Shown here piece by piece: positions 57,429 to 64,000 of a stretch of 64,000 bases of DNA (its first letter is position 1; every line of letters begins with the position of its first letter). Position numbers and translations under genes: made by a program. Origin of the DNA: Liquidambar formosana (Eukaryota; Streptophyta; Magnoliopsida; Saxifragales; Altingiaceae); the NCBI GenBank assembly GCA_039720395.1, contig CM077832.1, positions 12,342,966 through 12,406,965 on the forward strand, read 5' to 3'. Below the pieces are notes generated by a model. The model saw nothing but the letters and a program-made list of their open reading frames with translations. It searched no databases and was not told the origin of the DNA.

Positions 57429-60079
57429 AAAAATAAACCTGAGTCAGCAGAATGAAAAGGTTTGCACTAAATTATTTCCAAAAAACTCTTCTTAGGAGGC
57501 TGCCCATCCTCTAGGTCTCTACCACCTTCAGCAGGTACAAATCTCTTTCAAAACCAATGTTGCCTCTACATGCACTTGTGACATCTCCTCGATCGGTATG
57601 TTCTTAGTCTCTAGCAAGAAGAAGTAGATGAAGGCCGTCATCACGACCACAAAAAATGCAAAGAAAATGAACAATCCAAACTTGAGATGACAAAGCATGG
57701 TGAGGAAATGCTGGGCGACGAGGTATGTGAAGAGCATGTTGGTGGAAATAGTTAAACTCTGCGCTGCTAACCAAATCTCGAGTGGGAAAATCTTGCTCCT
57801 CGGCACCAACCATCCTAGAGGTCCCCATGAATATGCGAAGGCAGATACATAGGCCTAGATGCAGACCATAGCAACAATCGCATACCACATTGGCAAATTA
57901 TTCACCACCCCTGTCACTTCGAATTTCCATCTGATTAGAGCTGTGACCGCAATCTGCATAGGCAAGATGTATAAATGATATTTAAAAGATCATTCGATCG
58001 ATCATTGGTATATTGCAATGACTGCAAAATTAAAGTTACAAAAATTCGTCTAGCACCTAGACTTCTAAATGAGACTAATACGTAGTATTAATTATATATT
58101 AGGAGTCACCCAATACAAATTGTGGCCTAGCTAAGGTTAAAATTTACATGAGGTTTTTTTGAATAGAGCATAATGTCAAAATTGTAAATGGGACCTTTCA
58201 TATAGGAAATTTTGAACTAGTGGGTTTAAGTGTTAGGAGGTGCGTCTGGTCCTAAGACGATCACCTCCAAAAAAATATATGAAAATTTATTGAGTAAATA
58301 AATCAATAAGATCTAACTTCATATAAAAAATGTGTTATCATTTCATATATATTTGGATATTTCGATCTTTAATTTTTGAAATAATTTGGGAATTTGTAAT
58401 ATTCGTATTATTTGGAAATAATTCAAGAATTATTGAAACATACAGGATATCCAGGAAAAATTCAAAAATAATTTGAGAAGTTCGTTTTTACCTGAAATAT
58501 GAGCATTTGACATCCACCCCACAGAAAAGAGGTCTCCTTAGCTCCCCCACTTATCAGTCCCATAAACAGAGAGAAACGTCGCTGCAAAGTTGACAGCGCC
58601 GGTAATGACGGCCGACATGAGCGAAGCATTATTCCCAAACCCAATCGTTATAAAAACCACCGGAGGATAAAACATGATGACTTTAATGCCGGTAAGTTGC
58701 TGGAAAAATGGGATGAGTATGGACATGGTCAGCTGGGGCCTATATTTCCTCTCACGGATATTCTTCCATGGATGCTTCACCGCCTTTCATGCTTTACTTG
58801 CAGCCACTAGATCGTTCAATTCGGCCTGGATTCCCGTGACCGGGACGCCGCGGATTTTTCGGAGCATCTCCAGCGCTTTTTCGGGCTGGTCTCTTTCAAT
58901 CATGGAGTTTGGTGTGTCGGGTAGCCAAAATGCAGTCACGGCGATGAAAATGGCCGGGACGGCGGCGCCGCCCAGGCTGACATGCCACCCCCAGCCGCCA
59001 TCGATCTTGGCTGTCAAGTAGTTGATCACATTGGCTACTAAAATGGCTATGGTGATGGATAATTGGAATAGGACGTTCAGAGAGCCATGGTATTTGTATG
59101 AAGCCATTTTTGAGACATATAATGGCACAGACTACGATTTAAACCATAGTTAGTGGCATATATGGATCATGTAATCATATATAGCGCTTTTATTAAATTT
59201 ATTGAAAATTTTCCTGCACATAGAAAAATCCTATCAAGAATACTTGATCAAACAATTAATGCAAAATCACACAATAGAGGGGATTGAACCCTAGGCAGAC
59301 TCTACCCACACCCCAACCGCACCTTAGTACCCACTAGCCCACAAGGGCTGATGGTATTTTTTTTTTCATCATTTTTTTTAAAAAAATTCTGGAAAAAGGA
59401 ACATATTTTATTAATAAAGATGGCTCAAAATACAAGCCAAACAAGGAACAACCACCGCCAAAATTAAAATAGCAAGACCTTAAGTAAGCAAATAAGCGTA
59501 TAAAACAGGCCAACGCATGCAATCCCCAAAGCAGACACAGCCAACAAAGGCCCAAAACCTAGCATAAAGCCTACAATCTAACACCGAAAGCAAGAAGCTC
59601 CATAGAACCGAAAGATGAAATAAAACATATATATAGTCCACATGACAACTCCATTTAAAAACACTGAAGACAGCACCTAAATAAAACAAGATATAACAAT
59701 CAGTGTTATGGGACTCTGACAAAGCAAAGAGTTGTGTTCTTATTGATTTAATTTCTACGTGTCTAATGGAGTACATGGGGGAATTGATGACAAAGAACCA
59801 AAAATAAAAATTAAAAAAGCTTCTCTACTACCGCGTAATAAAAAATAAATAGATAAATAGATGATTTGCATGCAAATAAGATTTGGATTTACCTGAGAGG
59901 AGAAATCAACACCAATACCCAATAGAATCTGACCGATAATTAGCATGGCAACATGTACAGCAGAAGCATTGAGAATAGCTCCACACAAGAAAACCAAACC
60001 GCCGGCTATCATGGAAATTCTCTGACCAATTAAATCTTCTCATTATCCCCAACGCAAAGAACAACGCAACGAGAGTGGA
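57429..60079 (-). pseudogene. Second STP-type sugar transporter copy, truncated and broken
   Basis: A direct duplicate of 49332-51960. The exon 3 copy (5' end at 57953) has an in-frame TAG at 57855-57857 and is then open through [13 protein letters not shown] and [18 protein letters not shown] four-base insertion follows before the C-terminus. The exon 2 copy (58494-59133) has TCA to TGA at 58787-58789 and a five-base insertion near 58537 giving DKWGS then stop. The exon 1 copy keeps only its last part (59895 to about 60079, [19 protein letters not shown]) and has a frame break near 60030. The first half of exon 1 and the promoter are missing. Confidence 0.88.
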
Positions 60080-60108
60080 AATATGATAACAGATTTGTAC
60101 CAACACAA

Positions 60109-60715
60109 AATGTTAGTTGCACAGTATGGCTAGCATACTGTTTTTTTTTTTGGTTTGATAGTCAGGGTGTCCGGGCCAGCTTACGCGCACCTCGATTAAT
60201 CTCTCCTCGGGCGATCTTAAGGGCACACTCCCCCACATCGGCCTGGTGCATTCAGGAATAAATTCCTAGAGTGCTCCCCAAAGGAGCACAGCGGAGAATG
60301 GAACCTAGGATGTCCGAGTTTATGGCTCATCCCAGGACCATCTGAGCTGACCCTCTTGGGTGCTAGCATACTGTTCCATATTAAAAAAACACAACTACAA
60401 TTGCACTGTTACAAAAATATAATGTGCAACAGTATCAACATACTATTATAATATGAATTCCAACAATGGGTTACAGTATCATCATACTATTTGAAACAAA
60501 AATATGCATTTCAAGGTATACATACTCAAAACAGTACTATAGATAGTGACATGATATTCTTAGCGAAACAAAAACATGCTATCACGTACGTACTAACTCG
60601 AAAATGTTAGTTGCACAATAACAGCATACTATTTCATATTAAAAAAATACAACTACAATCGCACTATTTCAAAAAATAGTGTGCAACAATAACAATATAC
60701 TATTGGAATAAGAAA
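60109..60715. repeat. Direct duplication, one unit carrying a SINE
   Basis: TGTTAGTTGCACA...CATACT..T.CCATATTAAAAAAA, then ACAACTACAAT.GCACT, occurs at 60109-60440 (interrupted by the SINE) and again at about 60603-60715. Each unit is also partly palindromic, since AGTTGCAC is answered by GTGCAAC. Confidence 0.7.
60141..60361 (-). mobile_element. tRNA-derived SINE with 12 to 14-bp target duplication
   Basis: On the minus strand the element starts at 60361 with a tRNA-like head. The A box is GGTCAGCTCAGATGGTCC (about 60341-60358 in complement) and the B box is GGTTCCATTCTCC (complement of 60293-60305). It ends CCCGGACACCCTGACTATCA, then poly-A (the T run at 60141-60151). GCTAGCATACTG flanks it at 60129-60140 and 60362-60373, and two further bases may belong. 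The uninterrupted relative near 60603 supports the insertion boundaries. Confidence 0.88.
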
Positions 60716-60784
60716 AATAGTCAATAAGTTTTCCTGAATCAATCATACACCCCAAAAATGAACATTTTTGAAGTTACAAACAAA

Positions 60785-60824
<40 letters not shown>

Positions 60825-62197
60825 GAGTAGATATGGAGTTTGGAGATGAAAAGAAGAAGAAGAAGAAGAAGAAGACATCTATAACGGGACGGTGGTCGGA
60901 GAAGGTTCGATCGTCGTTGGAGAAGAATGTCTAGTTTTTCACATTTGGTTTTTTAGGAAAAGAGCAGATTTGGAGTTGGAAGAAGGTGTCGTTGTCAGAA
61001 AAACCCCATGAAAGTCGTCGGAGAAGCTCTTGCATGTTCCCAAAAAAAAACAAAGGAGCTCAGTGGGAGGGAGAAGGTAGATGGGGGAGGAGAGATGTTT
61101 TAGATAAAAACCTAAAAAAGGAAAAAAAAAAATGGAGATATTGATGGGAAGGAAAGGTAGATCATGGGGAGAGCATAAATCATTTGGGGGGGGGGGGGGA
61201 TACTGTTAGAATTAAACAAAACAGATTTCCTTATGCTAAAAGAATATTTTAAAACTGGGGTTATGAAGTTAAAAACTCTTATGATGAGGTTTTAGTTAAA
61301 AGCAGTCCCCTAATAGGGGTAATTGCTAAATTCCTCTATTTTATATGATGACCATAATTTTTTTTTGAATTTATCAATTAATTAATCAAGGTCATCTGGA
61401 TTGTGTCTTCGATTTTATGTAAAATTTCTTAAATTGTTTAAACTAAAATTGGGCATCCAGACAGTCTCTTAGTTAACAAAACCACACTGCTAGTTGAACC
61501 CATGCATTTTAGTAGCCGATTCATGGGTCGATCAGGTAGTGAAAAAATATAAAAATTTTTACACTATGCTAATAAGCTTTGGTTAACATATTGTTTAGAG
61601 TCTCATTACTTTTATTGGAAGGCAAAGGCTCAATCTTTGCCATCCCCGATATTTCACTATTTTTTATATTTAATAAAATTTAAGTCATTGGTTCACTACC
61701 AACCGTCCGAGCTAAGACAAGACAGGTTTGATGAGAGATTTGACAAGGTGTTTGTATCAAATTAATTGAAGTTAAATTCATGTTGAAAAATTGTGGCCCT
61801 ACATTTGAAAATCTAGCCTTAAAATTTAAGATTTAATTAATTTGCAAAATAAATTTCATTGCTTCTTCCTTTTATTATTTTTAATTAAGTTGACAAATAA
61901 TTGGAATAAATCAACGAAAGTCGAACCAAAATTTTAAAAGTTACAAAATATATATAGTGATGTTCACCTAACAACAATTTAACACTAAGAAGTCCACCAT
62001 TGTTAACTTACGGCTCAAGAAATAAAAGGTCTAGGATTGACTTCCTAACTCTCATTCTTGGTGCCAACCTCTAGTTAGATTGAGTCTGGATATTAACTAA
62101 TACAGAAAGGACAATGGTTATATCAATGTGAAGGGATTAATTGTGACGCAAGTCCTTATAGTGTCTTGGTGGATGAAGAAAAAAAAAAAAAGAAAAA

Positions 62198-62258
<61 letters not shown>

Positions 62259-62999
62259 TTTGAGGGAAAAAGTTCGCCCCTGTTGGAACACTTTTAAAAA
62301 AAAGAAAAAATTAATTATGTCCCTAAGCACACTCTCAACTTGTAGATGCGCCAATCCCGCCTTCCCCCACGAGAACAGAAAAACCAACAGACCACGAACA
62401 CCAGCACGCATGAAAACAGCCCTTTTGAAAGCATACCCCCTGTTATTTGAAATGGCGGGCACTGATGAGCACCTATCGCAGGCCTATAGCTCCTTTGAAG
62501 AAATTAGAGGGTGAGCCATTAATCAATACCAAGAAGGAGGTACAAGTTAAAATTATCTGATTTGGTTGATAAGTTTGATAGAATTTAATCTCAATGATCT
62601 CAAATGCCCCTTTCAAATGCCATCTCTCTCTCTCTCTCATACACACCCAAAAACTGGCCATTCACCCTTGCCATCACAATAGAAAATGCTTAAGTCCACT
62701 ATTGACTGCCTTAAAGTTGGTTTGGCCCCAATAGGAAAAAAAAATTGTCAAAAATTTAGGTATTTGTATCATGTCTAGATAAAGAAATCATGACACACAC
62801 AAGTGGAGGATTAAGCGAAAAAGAAAAAAAAGAAAAAAAAGAAAAAAAAAACAGAACAAAAACAAACAAATAAATGTGGCATGGTTGGAAGACCGTTATC
62901 AATATTTGTCGAGAAGGTTGAATCATAGTGCATTACTGCATGTTCTATAGGCACTATTAATCTCACACACAAGTAGATGACAGTATGACACATAAATGA
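60716..62999. other. Intergenic region, low-complexity runs, no recognised gene
   Basis: Contains (AC)n at 60786-60821, (GAA)n at about 60854-60874, a G-run at about 61188-61199, and a poly-A/(AT)n/poly-T palindrome at about 62178-62262. Open frames over 62118-62514 are products of these repeats. Confidence 0.5.
60786..60821. repeat. (AC)n microsatellite
   Basis: About eighteen uninterrupted AC units. Confidence 0.9.
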
Positions 63000-63061
63000 A
63001 TGCTGGACCCGCGTGGCTTATTGTAAACTTTAACTTGTATATATATATATATACAGTTGTG

Positions 63062-63278
63062 TTCTCATCAACACGTATTGATATAAGTTATATCAGCACC
63101 ATGCATGGGGGGTTGTACTCCTTGCATTGGTCCAATATATATACCTCATATTCCACTAATGCATAAGGTACAACTTCCAATGTGGGTGTTGATGTAAGTT
63201 ACATCAGCACATGGTATATATATATATAGGATGATGATCAGGTAAGCACGTACTGATGTAACTTATATCAACACCCGC

Positions 63279-63280
<2 letters not shown>
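63062..63280. mobile_element. MITE family B, copy 4 (compound)
   Basis: GTATTGATATAAGTTATATC and AGCACCATGCATGG lead into TCCACTAATGCATAAGGTAC and GTGTTGATGTAAGTTACATC. A further inverted arm, GTAAGCACGTACTGATGTAA, starts near 63242. It appears to be two family B elements, or one with a duplicated end, next to the long (TA)n run. Confidence 0.55.

Positions 63281-63362
<82 letters not shown>
63280..63362. repeat. Long (TA)n microsatellite
   Basis: About 41 uninterrupted TA units, the longest simple repeat in the window. Confidence 0.92.
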
Positions 63363-63364
<2 letters not shown>

Positions 63365-63575
63365 TATAAAAGGTCCAAAATGTAGACATTTAGATCCATT
63401 CAAGATAAGAAATCATGCCCTAAATGTTTAGACCGGATTCCATTTTCGAGTGGGTTAAGATAGCACTACGGCACCACCTCATTGAAAGGTTTTACAAGTC
63501 CACCTACTAGGTCAGGCTTGATTACAAAAGGCTTGCAAAATCTAATCTTAATGGGCCCGTGGGGCCGAATCTCAA

Positions 63576-63978
63576 GGGCCGCTATTGTAACCCCTCACCT
63601 TTACTTGTAAACCTACTTTTTTTTTTACTTTTCAAAATTTTATAAATAATATAAAAGGTTTTTACATTGTCTATTAGAAAATTATTTTGAACAATCTTAT
63701 AGAAGATTTTTTTTCAAAATCTATCGTTTAAAAAAGCTTTTTGGCCATTTATAGAATATTTCATTTTTACATAAACAAAAATTATAAATCGCCAAAAAGT
63801 CTACTTAAATGATATATTTTAGAAAATTTTTCTCTTACAAAGTTGTTCAAAATGATGTTTTCTAGTAGATAGTACGATGATTTTTTTATGAAAACTTCTT
63901 ATATTTTTCATAAAAGCTTGACAAGTGAAAAGAAGTGGAGTTTACAAATAAAGTTGAGGAGTTGCAATAGCCTTCCTC
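63576..63978. mobile_element. MITE family A, copy 5
   Basis: The left end AGGGCCGCTATTGTAACCCC, with CTTGTAAACC following, mirrors the right end GGAGTTTACAAATAAAGTTG with GTTGCAATAGCC. Inside lie GTCTATTAGAAAATTATTTT and the inverse AAAATGATGTTTTCTAGTAG. Confidence 0.65.
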
Positions 63979-64000
63979 CCAAATCCCATCCCTGTGTCAT

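Noticed and set aside
62118..62514. Open frames over 110 codons on both strands
   Set aside because: They are produced by poly-A, (AT)n and poly-T tracts giving Lys, Ile-Tyr and Phe runs.
1..64000. CRISPR arrays, operons, prophage, integrated viral genome or biosynthetic gene cluster
   Set aside because: The DNA is eukaryotic with spliced genes. I saw no spaced repeat array, no LTR-bounded or viral coding region, and the five genes have unrelated functions.

Overview
This is plant nuclear DNA, almost certainly from a dicot. It is AT-rich and full of homopolymer and microsatellite runs. The genes are split by GT..AG introns, and the space between and inside them is packed with small transposons. 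I cannot name the species from sequence alone. No prokaryotic, organellar or viral region was seen.

Layout. (1) 2272-12284, plus: a five-exon gene for a 498-residue plant protein of unknown function. Its first intron (5.8 kb) holds a decayed LINE, which itself holds a 1.18 kb non-autonomous hAT element with a perfect 8-bp target duplication. Later introns hold a Harbinger-type MITE and a tRNA-derived SINE. (2) 19250-23047, plus: a five-exon gene for a 320-residue protein of unknown function. (3) 28216-35151, plus: a nine-exon gene for a chloroplast-targeted DUF2854 (slr0575-like) thylakoid membrane protein. (4) 38045-47237, minus: a twelve-exon gene for a 734-residue CDCA7-like protein with a zf-4CXXC_R1 zinc finger and a DDT domain. 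Two exact E2F-type sites lie upstream. (5) 49332-52259, minus: a three-exon STP-type monosaccharide/H+ symporter whose last exon carries two single-base insertions. (6) 55961-60079: a direct, partial duplication of blocks 4 and 5. It holds a 3' fragment of the CDCA7-like gene and a broken second STP copy, fused across a deletion of about 4.7 kb. (7) 60080-64000: repeats, a second SINE and MITEs.

All exon chains were built by hand. Each conserves splice consensus and phase, and coding length divides by three in genes 1-4. In gene 5 it does so only after discounting two extra bases. The genes belong to unrelated processes (unknown, unknown, chloroplast, chromatin, sugar transport) and do not form a pathway or cluster. 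The most informative content is the duplication history of the right half, the CDCA7-like gene with its E2F sites and a 54-residue internal repeat, and several MITE families present in multiple copies.
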